The translations under genes and the position numbers were made by a program. The notes under the pieces were generated by a model. It searched no databases, was not told the DNA's origin, and was given only the letters and a program-made list of their open reading frames with translations. Below, one piece after another: positions 9,432 through 18,297 of a stretch of 64,000 nt of DNA (positions are counted from its first letter, which is position 1; each line of letters opens with the position of its first letter). The DNA lies in contig JAGBEG010000010.1 of the NCBI GenBank assembly GCA_017937095.1, forward strand, positions 434,001 through 498,000, read 5' to 3'. Source of the DNA: Roseburia sp. Lineage in GTDB: Bacteria; Bacillota; Clostridia; Lachnospirales; Lachnospiraceae.

Positions 9432-11663
9432 TCATTCTATAACACTTATCTTAATATCGCTGTAGAAATATTGCAAGATTTCTTCATAATTCATCCCGGC
9501 TTTCGCCATGCCGTTCGCTGCATTCTGGCTCATGCCAAGACCGTGTCCGTAGCCTCCGCCCTGCAAGGTCAGCTTTCCGTCATCGTTCTTTACAATGGCG
9601 CAGAAAGCGCTTGGCAGCATTGTGATATCGCTGCTCTCCGTGGAATCTGCGTAGACGATTTTCTGCACGCACGCGCCTAATACTTTTCGGATATTGTATT
9701 CTGTCCGCACAAGCGCACTTCCCTTCTCATAGGAAATCCGAAGCGCTAAAATAGCGCCGGAGGCGCTGCGCTCCTCGACTGTCAGCCCTGTGATTTTTCC
9801 GAGTTCCCCAACCGTGGATGCAGAAGGATTTTCCAGCTCATCGCCGCCGTTCCCCTTGTAAAAGGTGATATTGCGCTCCGAGACCGCCCGCCTGTTCATA
9901 AGAATTGCGTTCAGTTCCTCCGTGCGCCCCGCAAAGTCTGCCGATGCAAACCAGCGGTAATACTTAACATCACTGTCGTATGCCTCCGGCTTCGCCTCGA
10001 TATAGGAAAGAAAGTCCTCCTCATCTGACAGATCGGTCTCCTCCTGTGAGAGCAGCAGGGACGCCTTTTTCAGATAGCCGTAGGCGTTCTCATCCTCCAC
10101 ATTCCAGATGGCGGCAGTGTCTGTATAACCCATTGAGGTCGAGAAATAATATGCCTCCACCGTGCTGCCGTCATAGGTGAGCACCTCGCCTGCCGTTTCC
10201 GACACCGCCGTCTTAGACGCATCCGTCGCAGGCACTTTATTATACACCTGATAAGAGGTGCTGTCGTTGATATGCGCACCGTACTCCGCCAGATCCGCCC
10301 GCAGAAGCTGGATGTACGCGTAGCTTCTCGCACAGACTGCCTGCGCTTTTAACGCCTCCGGCGCGTAGGTCGACGGCATTTCACTCGGAACGACCGCGCA
10401 CAGATAGGTTTCAAACGGGAGATCATTGACGACCGTATAGCCGTCCTCGCGCGCACGCACCTCGATACTGCCCGCATAACCGTTCGATGCCGCAACGCCA
10501 TTCGCGTCGCATATCGTAATCTGACCGCCCTCCTCCGGTGTGAGAATCAAAGTGCGCGAGGGATCAGCCGCAAGAAATTCCGACGCAGGAATGACTTTTC
10601 CCGCCTCGATGTGTTCCTCCCAGTCTCCGCACTTCATAACGGCTGATGTATCGCATGTTAAATACACCGATTCCCGTGTGTTGCCGCCATCCTCCGCAAG
10701 CAGAAGCACGCGGATATTACAGATTTCGGCAGGCTGCCGGATCAGAATAGCGCAGACCTGATTTTCACCCGTCACATATTCCACCTGCATATTTCCCAGA
10801 ATAACGTCGGAAAGCGACTTTTCCGTCACCTCCCCGTAGGTCTGGTACACCGGAATTTTCCCCGGATGCGCGATCTTTCCGTAATTCTCAATTTCTATCG
10901 AAGTATCATCATAGGAGAGCAGCGCCCCCTGTATCATTTCCTGCTTCATGCGAAGGGAAACGAGACTTCCTCCCGAAAAGACGAGATCGCACACGCCCTC
11001 TTCTGCCTCCTGCTTTGTTGTGCCAATCTCTTTCCGGTAGAAATCTCCTCCATATAAGAACGCAATTTCCCCATCCGAGACCTCCGTCAGGTATGCATTT
11101 TCAACGGCAAGCTCCCGGTCTGAAATTCCAACGATGCCAAGACAGTTCTCCTCTTCGCAATACAGCTCATAGCCGTTCCACTTTTCAAAGTAAGCTTCGG
11201 GAAGCGTCGTGTAATAATCGCCCTCGTTGGTGATGAGGACACGCCCCTCCTTCGCCTCCATCGTATCAAGAATCAGAACCGTCTTCTTCTGCACCGAGCG
11301 CTCCATATCCAGCAGATCTAAAATCTGACTGTAGGCAAGATTCCACTCATCCCTTGTCACTGTATGCCGTCCGGTCATTCCCGGCAATTCTATGTAATCG
11401 GTAAGCTCCAGCGTTTTCAGAAGATCCTTTAATATATCGCTTGTGAGACTGTCACTGTGATACGCCGAAAAGAACGCATCCCAATTTTCTTTTTCATAAA
11501 CGCCAAATGAAAGCTCCGACGTTACTTCGGCAATACTGACCCGCTTTTGGGAATAGTTCTCATCCACGCCTGCCTTTCTTCCTGTAAAAAGCCAGATTCC
11601 CGCAAACAGGAAAAACAGCAGCAGAAACAATAATTTTATGACAGTTCGATTCTTTTTTCTCAT
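9432..11663 (-). CDS. SpoIID/LytB domain protein
   Basis: 743 residues. One N-terminal transmembrane segment (about residues 9-27, VIKLLFLLLFFLFAGIWLF) anchors a large extracellular part. The C-terminal 330 residues carry the SpoIID/LytB domain: FETYLCAVVPSEMPSTY, with the Glu that serves as catalytic residue in SpoIID at about residue 425, then EALKAQAVCARSYA and near the end LQGGGYGHGLGMSQNAANGMA. SpoIID is a lytic transglycosylase that cuts denuded glycan strands during engulfment; LytB-like relatives modify autolysins or glycan in other settings. The protein is about twice the size of SpoIID, with a long N-terminal region of unknown function, so it may be a vegetative relative. ATG 11663 has GGAAG upstream; a TTG at 11678 is a weaker alternative. 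Confidence 0.88.
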   Translation of the reverse strand: MRKKNRTVIKLLFLLLFFLFAGIWLFTGRKAGVDENYSQKRVSIAEVTSELSFGVYEKENWDAFFSAYHSDSLTSDILKDLLKTLELTDYIELPGMTGRHTVTRDEWNLAYSQILDLLDMERSVQKKTVLILDTMEAKEGRVLITNEGDYYTTLPEAYFEKWNGYELYCEEENCLGIVGISDRELAVENAYLTEVSDGEIAFLYGGDFYRKEIGTTKQEAEEGVCDLVFSGGSLVSLRMKQEMIQGALLSYDDTSIEIENYGKIAHPGKIPVYQTYGEVTEKSLSDVILGNMQVEYVTGENQVCAILIRQPAEICNIRVLLLAEDGGNTRESVYLTCDTSAVMKCGDWEEHIEAGKVIPASEFLAADPSRTLILTPEEGGQITICDANGVAASNGYAGSIEVRAREDGYTVVNDLPFETYLCAVVPSEMPSTYAPEALKAQAVCARSYAYIQLLRADLAEYGAHINDSTSYQVYNKVPATDASKTAVSETAGEVLTYDGSTVEAYYFSTSMGYTDTAAIWNVEDENAYGYLKKASLLLSQEETDLSDEEDFLSYIEAKPEAYDSDVKYYRWFASADFAGRTEELNAILMNRRAVSERNITFYKGNGGDELENPSASTVGELGKITGLTVEERSASGAILALRISYEKGSALVRTEYNIRKVLGACVQKIVYADSTESSDITMLPSAFCAIVKNDDGKLTLQGGGYGHGLGMSQNAANGMAKAGMNYEEILQYFYSDIKISVIE

Positions 11664-11686
11664 TCCAGATTCTTCCAATTCTTATT

Positions 11687-11722
11687 CAAAAAAATTGCGC
11701 CTTAGGGCAGACCGCCCGGCGC
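11687..11722 (-). terminator. Second Rho-independent terminator downstream of the ncRNA
   Basis: On the minus strand GCGCC-GGGC pairs with GCCC-TAA-GGCGC (11722-11697), followed by seven T (11694-11688). It backs up the hairpin at 11735-11770 and separates the ncRNA from the SpoIID/LytB gene. Confidence 0.75.
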
Positions 11723-11734
11723 TTTGTTTTCCTT

Positions 11735-11770
11735 AAAAATAGAAGCTGCTTATATTGCAAAGCAGCTTCT
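11735..11770 (-). terminator. Rho-independent terminator of the ncRNA
   Basis: AGAAGCTGCTT (11770-11760) pairs with AAGCAGCTTCT (11751-11741) around an 8-nt loop, followed by ATTTTT on the minus strand. Confidence 0.85.
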
Positions 11771-12097
11771 TTCCTTGGTATCCTTCTATCTTCCTTGGTA
11801 CTTCGTCGATTGTCTTTGGTAGAGGTTCTCTTCCGTGCATAAATGCTTCTTCCTAAGTTCCTCATCCATCTCCTGCGTACCTTATATGCTCTTTCGTGAT
11901 GACCCAAAATGCCGTTTCCTACGTTTTTGACTCCTAGCCTAAGCCAGGTGGGTAACCGCACGTCGGTTTCTGCCTTCCACTGCTCGCGTACCAAAAGGTA
12001 CTGGTGGCCTGACATCTGCCTTCGAATATAAGAATCCCATAAAAGTAAATGTAGGTTCAAAAATGTAGGGTGTCGTACATCCCAGGCTGTTTCGTTA
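11735..12097 (-). ncRNA. Structured non-coding RNA of about 360 nt, family not assigned (6S-like fold possible)
   Basis: The 530-bp stretch between the SpoIID/LytB and AIM24-like genes has a consensus promoter (TTGCGA, 17 bp, TATAAT), a predicted start near 12097 and a terminator (stem 11741-11751 with 11760-11770, then T-run to 11735). A 149-codon frame exists on this strand but begins upstream of the promoter, has no ribosome binding site and gives a basic, low-hydrophobicity sequence, so I treat it as non-coding. The 5' half can fold into a long rod: ACAGCC near 12090 and GTACG pair with CGTGC and GGCT near 11945, and an apical hairpin AGTACC-TTTT-GGTAC is inside. That shape and the promoter suit a 6S RNA, but the transcript is longer than usual, and I could not match it securely to 6S, RNase P, tmRNA, SRP or raiA-type RNAs. 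Confidence 0.7.
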
Positions 12098-12102
12098 CTC
12101 TT

Positions 12103-12131
12103 ATTATACTTTAATATGTCCTGATTCGCAA
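12103..12131 (-). promoter_or_regulatory. Promoter of the ncRNA
   Basis: TTGCGA (12131-12126), spacer of 17 bp, TATAAT (12108-12103) on the minus strand. No coding start with a ribosome binding site follows. Confidence 0.8.
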
Positions 12132-12194
12132 CCAAAAATTAGTGCCAATTTCTGTAGGGATTTCTATATATTTTCTCTATTGACAAATTGAATT

Positions 12195-12875
12195 TTAATG
12201 GTTATTGCTCGGGAAATACGGGCGCAGCGTATTTGCCATCTGCGAGATCGGCATACTCTGCAGCCAGATTCTTCCCGGACCTGTGACAACGGTATTAAAG
12301 ATTCCCTCGCCGCCGAAGAGCATATTCTTCACGCCCGGCACAGTGCGCACCTCTACCTGACACGTACCGGTCATTGCAGCCAGATATCCGGTATCTACCA
12401 CGATCTGCTGTCCGGCTGCAAGCTCATACTCTTTGATATATCCGTCAAATTCAAGAAACGCCGTTCCGTTTCCCGATACCTTCTGCATGATAAAGCCTTC
12501 GCCGCCGAACAGACCGCTTCCGATCCTCTGCTGGAAAAAGATCGACAGATCAACGCCGGCTGTCGCCGCAAGGAATGCTGACTTCTGCGCTACAATCTCC
12601 TGCCCCGGCGCAATGTTAAACGCACGGATCGATCCCGGAAAACTCGAGGCAAATGCAATCGTTCCCATACCGTTTAACGCAGTATAACGATTCAGAAAAA
12701 TGCTTTCCCCAGACAAAGCCCTTCCGAACATTTTGCCGAGACCGCCCCCGGTCGTCTCCATCTGCATATTCGGAGACATCCATGACATGGCCCCGCTCTC
12801 AGTGATCATTGTTTCCCCGTTTTCCAGTTCACAGATTACGACCGGCAACGGCTCTCCTTCGATTGAATATCTCAT
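12195..12875 (-). CDS. AIM24/TIGR00266-family protein
   Basis: 226 residues matching the AIM24 family (TIGR00266): N-terminal MRYSIEGEPLPVVICELENGE followed by GAMSWMSPNM, Gly-rich GGGLGKMFGRALSGESIF, and repeated beta-helix-like segments ending in GPGRIWLQSMP. The family folds as a trefoil-like beta barrel; the biochemical function is unknown in bacteria, and it is related to a yeast mitochondrial protein. No signal peptide is seen, so it is probably cytoplasmic. It stands alone, with the pckA terminator upstream and the ncRNA promoter downstream. The start has AGGAGG upstream. Confidence 0.9.
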   Translation of the reverse strand: MRYSIEGEPLPVVICELENGETMITESGAMSWMSPNMQMETTGGGLGKMFGRALSGESIFLNRYTALNGMGTIAFASSFPGSIRAFNIAPGQEIVAQKSAFLAATAGVDLSIFFQQRIGSGLFGGEGFIMQKVSGNGTAFLEFDGYIKEYELAAGQQIVVDTGYLAAMTGTCQVEVRTVPGVKNMLFGGEGIFNTVVTGPGRIWLQSMPISQMANTLRPYFPSNNH

Positions 12876-12913
12876 AACAAACCTCCTGCAATCTTATATT
12901 TTCTCCCGCATTT

Positions 12914-12946
12914 GTAAAAATGAGACACAGAAACTCTGTGTCTCAT
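12914..12946 (-). terminator. Terminator of pckA
   Basis: TGAGACACAG (12945-12936) pairs with CTGTGTCTCA (12930-12921) around a 5-nt loop, followed by TTTTT on the minus strand. Confidence 0.88.
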
Positions 12947-12997
12947 CCTTAGAATAAAATCCATTTTATAAATCTGCAATAAAATCAGATCACCTGA

Positions 12998-14602
12998 TTA
13001 TAACTGCGGACCTGCGCTGACTAATGCTTTTCCTGCATCGTTTCCTTCGTATTTTGCGAAGTTCTTGATGAAGCGGCCTGCAAGGTCTTTTGCCTTTGTC
13101 TCCCACTCTGCAGCGTCTGCATATGTGTCACGCGGATCAAGAATGTTCGTATCTACGCCCGGAAGCTCTGTCGGAACCTCGAAGTTGAAGTAAGGAATCG
13201 TCTTTGTGGATGCCTTCTCAATGGAACCGTCAAGAATTGCATCGATAATACCTCTTGTATCACGGATAGAGATACGCTTTCCGGTACCGTTCCAGCCTGT
13301 GTTCACAAGGTATGCCTTAGAACCGTTTGCTTCCATCTTCTTAACCAATTCCTCTGCATACTTTGTCGGATGCAGCTCTAAGAATGCCTGACCAAAGCAA
13401 GCGGAGAAGGTCGGAGTCGGCTCTGTAATACCGCGCTCTGTACCTGCAAGCTTTGCAGTAAATCCGGATAAGAAGTAATATTTTGTCTGCTCCGGTGTCA
13501 GGATGGAAACCGGCGGAAGTACGCCGAATGCATCTGCGGAAAGGAAGATAACGTTCTTTGCTGCCGGTGCTGCGGAAACAGGACGTACAATATTTGTAAT
13601 ATGGTCAATCGGATAAGATACACGTGTGTTCTCTGTCACGCTCTTGTCATCGAAGTCAATCTTTCCGTTTGCATCTACCGTAACGTTCTCAAGAAGAGCG
13701 TTGCGCTTGATTGCATTGTAGATATCCGGCTCAGACTCCTTGTCCAGATTGATGACCTTTGCATAGCAGCCGCCCTCGAAGTTGAATACGCCGTTGTCAT
13801 CCCAGCCGTGCTCATCATCACCGATCAGAAGACGCTTCGGATCTGTAGATAATGTAGTCTTACCTGTTCCGGAAAGACCGAAGAAAATAGCTGTATTCTC
13901 ACCGTTCATATCGGTGTTTGCGGAGCAGTGCATAGCAGCGATGCCCTTTAACGGTAAGTAGTAATTCATCATGGAGAAGAGACCCTTCTTCATCTCGCCG
14001 CCGTACCAGGTATTTAAGATTACCTGCTCTTTGCTTGTGATGTTGAATGCTACGGCTGTCTCTGAATTAAGACCTAACTCTTTGTAGTTCTCAACCTTTG
14101 CCTTGGAAGCATTGTAAACAACGAAGTCCGGCTCGAAATTCTCAAGCTCCTCAGCGGTCGGTCTGATGAACATATTTGTAACAAAGTGAGCCTGCCAAGC
14201 AACCTCAACGATAAAGCGGATTGCCATTCTGGTATCCTTGTTCGCGCCGCAGAATGCATCTACAACGAATAATCTCTTATTGGAAAGCTCTTTCTTCGCG
14301 ATCTCTTTGAGCTCGTTCCATACATCTCCGGAAATCGGATGATTATCGTTCTTATACTCATCTGAAGTCCACCATACAGTGTCCTTAGAATTATCGTCCA
14401 TAACGATATACTTATCTTTCGGAGAACGTCCCGTATAGATACCTGTCATAACGTTGACTGCGCCAAGCTCTGTCTCCTGTCCTACTTCATAACCGTCTAA
14501 GCCAGCCTTGGTCTCTTCTTCGAATAATACTTCATAAGAAGGATTGTACACGATCTCGGTCGCTCCGGTAATGCCGTACTTTTCCAAATTAACCATTGAC
14601 AT
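12998..14602 (-). CDS. pckA: Phosphoenolpyruvate carboxykinase (ATP)
   Basis: 534 residues, normal for the ATP-dependent family. Clear motifs are [18 protein letters not shown] (about 50-67), the PEPCK-specific [10 protein letters not shown] (198-206), the P-loop [11 protein letters not shown] (242-252) and the metal-binding [11 protein letters not shown] after it. The enzyme interconverts oxaloacetate and PEP; in anaerobic gut Clostridia it often runs toward oxaloacetate, but direction cannot be read here. The start at 14602 has AAGAGG at suitable spacing. A -10 box TATAAT is at 14664-14659. It is monocistronic, ended by the hairpin at 12914-12946. Confidence 0.97.
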   Translation of the reverse strand: MSMVNLEKYGITGATEIVYNPSYEVLFEEETKAGLDGYEVGQETELGAVNVMTGIYTGRSPKDKYIVMDDNSKDTVWWTSDEYKNDNHPISGDVWNELKEIAKKELSNKRLFVVDAFCGANKDTRMAIRFIVEVAWQAHFVTNMFIRPTAEELENFEPDFVVYNASKAKVENYKELGLNSETAVAFNITSKEQVILNTWYGGEMKKGLFSMMNYYLPLKGIAAMHCSANTDMNGENTAIFFGLSGTGKTTLSTDPKRLLIGDDEHGWDDNGVFNFEGGCYAKVINLDKESEPDIYNAIKRNALLENVTVDANGKIDFDDKSVTENTRVSYPIDHITNIVRPVSAAPAAKNVIFLSADAFGVLPPVSILTPEQTKYYFLSGFTAKLAGTERGITEPTPTFSACFGQAFLELHPTKYAEELVKKMEANGSKAYLVNTGWNGTGKRISIRDTRGIIDAILDGSIEKASTKTIPYFNFEVPTELPGVDTNILDPRDTYADAAEWETKAKDLAGRFIKNFAKYEGNDAGKALVSAGPQL

Positions 14603-14725
14603 CTTTTATACCTCTTTCCTTTTTATTATAAATTAGCTATGTATAATTTACCGCTACCATTATACTAGATAATTTTTAAATTGTATAGCCCAAACTTTAA
14701 AACTTTGTGAATAATTTGTCATATT

Positions 14726-15142
14726 TTATTCTTTTCTGCCCTTTTCCAAATCCGCGACGGTAAACGCCCCCGGAAGGATTTCTTCCAGTGTGAAAATCCT
14801 GTAGTCGCTTTCCGTATTTACCAGAATAATCTGAAATTCCTTCGGATCGCAGAATTCCGCCATGACCTGTCTGCACACGCCGCACGGATACAGATAGTCG
14901 TCGGCGTCTCCTGTGACCGCAATCGCTGTAAATGCCCGCTCCCCCTCTGAAACCGCTTTAAAAAACGCCGTGCGCTCCGCGCAGTTCGTCGGCGTGTAGG
15001 CGGCATTCTCAATATTGCAGCCTGTGTATATTTTCCCGTCTGCGGTAAGAAGCGCCGCCCCCACGCGGAAATGTGAATACGGAACATAGGCGTTCTCCTT
15101 CGCCGCAATTGCCTCTCTTGCAAGTAATGCTATATCCATCAT
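14726..15142 (-). CDS. cdd: Cytidine deaminase
   Basis: 138 residues, the usual length for the homotetrameric enzyme. The zinc site is complete: TNCAERTAF (Cys plus catalytic Glu, around residue 53-57) and PCGVCRQVM (two Cys, about 89-93). The substrate-binding YVPYSHFRVGAALLTADG is at the N-terminus. It deaminates cytidine and deoxycytidine to uridine and deoxyuridine in pyrimidine salvage. Two ATGs are adjacent (15142 and 15139); AAAGGAG is better spaced for the second. It is transcribed away from the citrate synthase gene. Confidence 0.95.
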   Translation of the reverse strand: MMDIALLAREAIAAKENAYVPYSHFRVGAALLTADGKIYTGCNIENAAYTPTNCAERTAFFKAVSEGERAFTAIAVTGDADDYLYPCGVCRQVMAEFCDPKEFQIILVNTESDYRIFTLEEILPGAFTVADLEKGRKE

Positions 15143-15287
15143 GCGTCTCCTTTTCTCTCTTTTTGTTCAACTTCTATATTGTAACGGACGTTTCCCGAAA
15201 ATGGAAGTGATTTTTAGTACCTCCCTGCTGAAAAGTACTAATTATTTTTCCATTTTTAAATTTTTCATTAAATAATATGCAATTTTC

Positions 15288-15317
15288 TTGTATTAAAATA
15301 AATACATATGCTATGAT
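15288..15317 (+). promoter_or_regulatory. Candidate promoter of the citrate synthase gene
   Basis: TTGTAT (15288-15293), 18 bp, TATGAT (15312-15317), placed 33 bp before the start codon. Confidence 0.6.
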
Positions 15318-15349
15318 AAAAAGAGGATATAACGAAAAGGAGGGTTACT

Positions 15350-16708
15350 ATGAATGAATTTTGCGAAATCACCCCTGAACTCAAGCGCCTTGCTGCCAGA
15401 TCAGAGGAATGTGCAAAGATAGATCCGGAGCTGTACACAAAGTACGACGTCAAACGCGGTCTTCGTGATTTGAACGGCAAGGGGGTTCTCGTGGGACTGA
15501 CCGAAATTTCTGAAGTTTGTTCCACAAAAGAGGTGAACGGTGAAACAGTGCCCGCCGACGGTGAGCTTTTCTATCGCGGCTATAATGTAAAAGATCTGAT
15601 TTCCGGTCTTCCTGAAAACAGCCATTTCGGTTTCGAGGAATGCACCTATCTTCTGCTCTTTGGCAAGCTTCCGAACGCAGAGGAACTAAAGGAATTTACC
15701 GGGATGCTGAGTCATTACCGGACGCTTCCGACCAGCTTTGTGCGTGACATCATCATGAAAGCTCCAAGCAAGGATATGATGAATACGCTTGCCCGAAGCG
15801 TTCTGACCCTGTATTCTTACGATGATATGGCAGATAATATTATGCTTCCGAATGTTTTAAGACAGTGTCTTCAGTTAATCAGCCTGTTCCCGCTTCTCTC
15901 GGTATACGGTTATCAGGCCTACAAGCACTATCACGACGGCGCAAGCCTGTTTATCCACTCCCCGAAGGAGGAATACTCTACTGCGGAAAACATTCTGCAT
16001 ATCTTAAGACCGGACAGTCAGTTCACGCCGCTTGAGGCAAAGCTTTTGGACATTGCATTGATTCTCCACATGGAGCACGGCGGAGGTAACAACTCTTCCT
16101 TCACTACGCATCTCGTCTCTTCCTCAGGAACAGATACTTATTCTGTCATTGCGGCATCGCTTGGCTCCTTAAAGGGTCCAAAGCACGGCGGCGCCAACAT
16201 CAAGGTCGTGCGGATGTTTGATGATATGAAGGCAAACCTTAAAGACTGGACGGACGAGGAAGAGATCAGCCGCTACCTGACAGCACTACTTCACAAGGAG
16301 GCATTCGATCATGCCGGACTGATTTACGGTATGGGGCATGCTGTCTACTCTCTCTCAGATCCGAGAGCGCAGATTTTCCGGCGCTTCGTGGAGCGTCTCT
16401 CTGCCGAGAAGGGATATGAGAAGGAATTTGCCCTCTACACAGCAGTGGAACGGCTCGCGCCGCAGATCATCGCAAAGGAGAGGAAGATTTACAAGGGCGT
16501 CAGCCCAAATGTCGATTTTTTCAGCGGTTTTGCCTACAGCATGTTAGGGCTTCCGGTCGAATTATATACGCCGATCTTTGCGATTGCCCGTATCTCCGGC
16601 TGGAGCGCGCATCGCCTCGAGGAGGTCGCAGGCGGCGGCAAGATCATGCGCCCGGCTTACAAGAATGTCGGCGAACACAAGACATATATACCAATGGATC
16701 AGCGCTAA
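15350..16708 (+). CDS. Citrate synthase
   Basis: 452 residues of the longer clostridial citrate synthase type. Active-site residues are in place: His243 in MEHGGGNNSS, His279 in GPKHGGANIK, His330 in GMGHAVYSLSDPR and Asp389 in SPNVDFFSG. It condenses oxaloacetate and acetyl-CoA to citrate, feeding 2-oxoglutarate and glutamate synthesis; a 2-methylcitrate activity cannot be excluded from sequence. The start has AAGGAGGG. The stop codon lies inside a terminator hairpin, and the last 4 bp overlap the convergent histidine kinase gene. No aconitase or isocitrate dehydrogenase is next to it. Confidence 0.93.
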   Translation: MNEFCEITPELKRLAARSEECAKIDPELYTKYDVKRGLRDLNGKGVLVGLTEISEVCSTKEVNGETVPADGELFYRGYNVKDLISGLPENSHFGFEECTYLLLFGKLPNAEELKEFTGMLSHYRTLPTSFVRDIIMKAPSKDMMNTLARSVLTLYSYDDMADNIMLPNVLRQCLQLISLFPLLSVYGYQAYKHYHDGASLFIHSPKEEYSTAENILHILRPDSQFTPLEAKLLDIALILHMEHGGGNNSSFTTHLVSSSGTDTYSVIAASLGSLKGPKHGGANIKVVRMFDDMKANLKDWTDEEEISRYLTALLHKEAFDHAGLIYGMGHAVYSLSDPRAQIFRRFVERLSAEKGYEKEFALYTAVERLAPQIIAKERKIYKGVSPNVDFFSGFAYSMLGLPVELYTPIFAIARISGWSAHRLEEVAGGGKIMRPAYKNVGEHKTYIPMDQR

Positions 16709-16725
16709 GGCTGATCCATTTTTAA
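16693..16725 (+). terminator. Terminator of the citrate synthase gene, overlapping both stop codons
   Basis: AATGGATCAGC (16693-16703) pairs with GCTGATCCATT (16710-16720); the loop contains the TAA of citrate synthase and the TAG of the opposing kinase gene. TTTTTAA follows on the plus strand. The minus strand side lacks a T-run. Confidence 0.75.
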
Positions 16726-18297
16726 TTCAAACCAGAATGTCGATCCTTTTCCCGGCTCACTGTCCACGCCGTAGCGGGCACTGTGCAGTTCCAGGATATT
16801 TTTCACTATGGACAGACCAAGCCCCGTTCCCATCACGGCGCGCTTATGCGTCTTGTCCACCTTATAGTAGCGGTCCCATACATACGGCAGCGCCTCCGGT
16901 GCAATGCCTTCCCCGCTGTCCGTCACCTCAATGCGCACATAGCCATCATCCTTTACGCGCTGTGTGATCCATACCTGCCTGTCCTCTCCCGTGTAATTGA
17001 TGGCATTGTTCACCAGATTATAGATGACCTGAAAAATCTTGTCCTCATCCGCCTCCACCGTCACCTTCCTGTCATAAGAGAAGTTGATGGTATAGCCTTC
17101 CTGTTCTTTCAGCTTATTGTATCTTTCAAAAACAGATTCAATGCTCTCGGTCAGATTGTAGACAGACGCATGTTTTTCAAGCACTCCCGCCTGGAGCTTT
17201 GAAATGTCAAGCATGTCATTGACCAGATTGGTCAGCCGCTCCGCCTCATCGATTACGACCTGCACATTTTCCGGCGTATTTTCTCCCGGAAGATCCCGCA
17301 TGACCTCAGCATACGCAATAATCATTGTAAGCGGCGTCCGAAGATCATGGGAGACATTGGCGATCAGCTCCCGGCGCAGCCGTTCATTTTTCTCAAGCTC
17401 ACGTACTGTCATATTGAGCGTATCGGAAAGCTCCGCAACCTCGCGGTAATCCTTTCCCTCGAAACGCACCGTCAGATCGCCGCCCGCCATCTTCTTCGCC
17501 GACGCATTGATGCGGATCAGTGATTTGGACACCTGTCTGGAAATCAGAAGCGCGATCACAAGGGACAATACGATCATGACGGCCGTAATCCATACCAGTT
17601 CCACGCGCAGCGTATTTACCGTGGCGTCCACCGGGGTAAGCTGGGCGTTTACCAGAAGAATGCAATCCTCCCCGTCAAGTTCAACTACATTTGCATATAT
17701 AACACTCTCCGCCCGCTCCTGCCCGTGATTCTGCAGGAATCCTGCCGGCATATCCGTTTCCATGGGATTCTCTTCTCCCGCCTGCATATCCGCTTCCATG
17801 GGATTCTCTTCTCCTGCCGGTATGTCCGCTTCCATGGGATTTTCTTCTCCCGCCTGCATGTCCGTTTCCATGGAATCATGCGCGGCGTCCATGAACGCTT
17901 TGCTGATACCGCCCTCAAATTCAACCTTGGCGCTTCCTCCATTCGCCTTCGCCTGTTCGTAGAACCGGAGCAAAAGCTCCTTCGGCATGGAGTCCAGACG
18001 CGAATTGGGAATATATTCCGCACTGTAGATGACGTTCCCTTCAGTGTCAGCCACATACACGATCATATTCTTCTGCGCCGCAAGCGCGTCGATCTGCTCT
18101 TCGATGTTCGCGGAATCGCTCTCAAGCACACCGATAATCTCGGAAGTGAACGCCTCCGTCTCGTTTGTTCTGATTTTCTTATAGAGCGTGTCCAGATAGC
18201 AAACCTGTATCAGCCAGAGCAGTACCAGAAGGATTCCTACAAACGCCAGCAGATACAGGAATATTTTCCATTTAATACTGATCTTCTCATGCTTCAA
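16705..18297 (-). CDS. Sensor histidine kinase with Met-rich repeat in its extracellular domain
   Basis: 530 residues. Two transmembrane helices (about 11-31 and 232-254) flank a ~200-residue extracellular sensor. HAMP follows to about 305, then HisKA with the phospho-accepting His near 317 (NVSHDLRTPLTMI), and HATPase_c with NLVNNAINYT (N box), DSGEGI (G1) and GTGLGLS (G2). Residues about 142-186 hold 3.7 copies of a 12-residue unit (MEADMQAGEENP and variants), encoded by 36-bp DNA repeats. The repeats contain MxxxM pairs and many acidic residues. The frame starts with TTG at 18297, overlapping the regulator gene by 11 bp, because no in-frame ATG is close; a G-rich stretch precedes it. The pair is a PhoR/PhoB-like two-component system of unknown signal. 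Confidence 0.9.
   Translation of the reverse strand: MKHEKISIKWKIFLYLLAFVGILLVLLWLIQVCYLDTLYKKIRTNETEAFTSEIIGVLESDSANIEEQIDALAAQKNMIVYVADTEGNVIYSAEYIPNSRLDSMPKELLLRFYEQAKANGGSAKVEFEGGISKAFMDAAHDSMETDMQAGEENPMEADIPAGEENPMEADMQAGEENPMETDMPAGFLQNHGQERAESVIYANVVELDGEDCILLVNAQLTPVDATVNTLRVELVWITAVMIVLSLVIALLISRQVSKSLIRINASAKKMAGGDLTVRFEGKDYREVAELSDTLNMTVRELEKNERLRRELIANVSHDLRTPLTMIIAYAEVMRDLPGENTPENVQVVIDEAERLTNLVNDMLDISKLQAGVLEKHASVYNLTESIESVFERYNKLKEQEGYTINFSYDRKVTVEADEDKIFQVIYNLVNNAINYTGEDRQVWITQRVKDDGYVRIEVTDSGEGIAPEALPYVWDRYYKVDKTHKRAVMGTGLGLSIVKNILELHSARYGVDSEPGKGSTFWFELKMDQP
17741..17873. repeat. 36-bp tandem repeat inside the histidine kinase gene
   Basis: Copies run 17741-17776, 17777-17812, 17813-17848 and a partial 17849-17873. 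Copies 1 and 3 resemble each other more than their neighbours (CCTGCCGG against CCCGCCTGC starts), so the array looks like a duplicated 72-bp unit. The length is a multiple of three, so copy-number changes keep the frame. Confidence 0.92.

Noticed and set aside
11941-12020. SRP RNA, because of GTCAGG and GAGCAG sequences.
   Set aside because: The conserved GGAAGGA loop between them is missing and the surrounding fold differs.
11686-12135. A 149-codon open frame on the minus strand.
   Set aside because: It starts with TTG upstream of the promoter, has no ribosome binding site, and covers an RNA gene with promoter and terminator; the product is unlike a normal protein.
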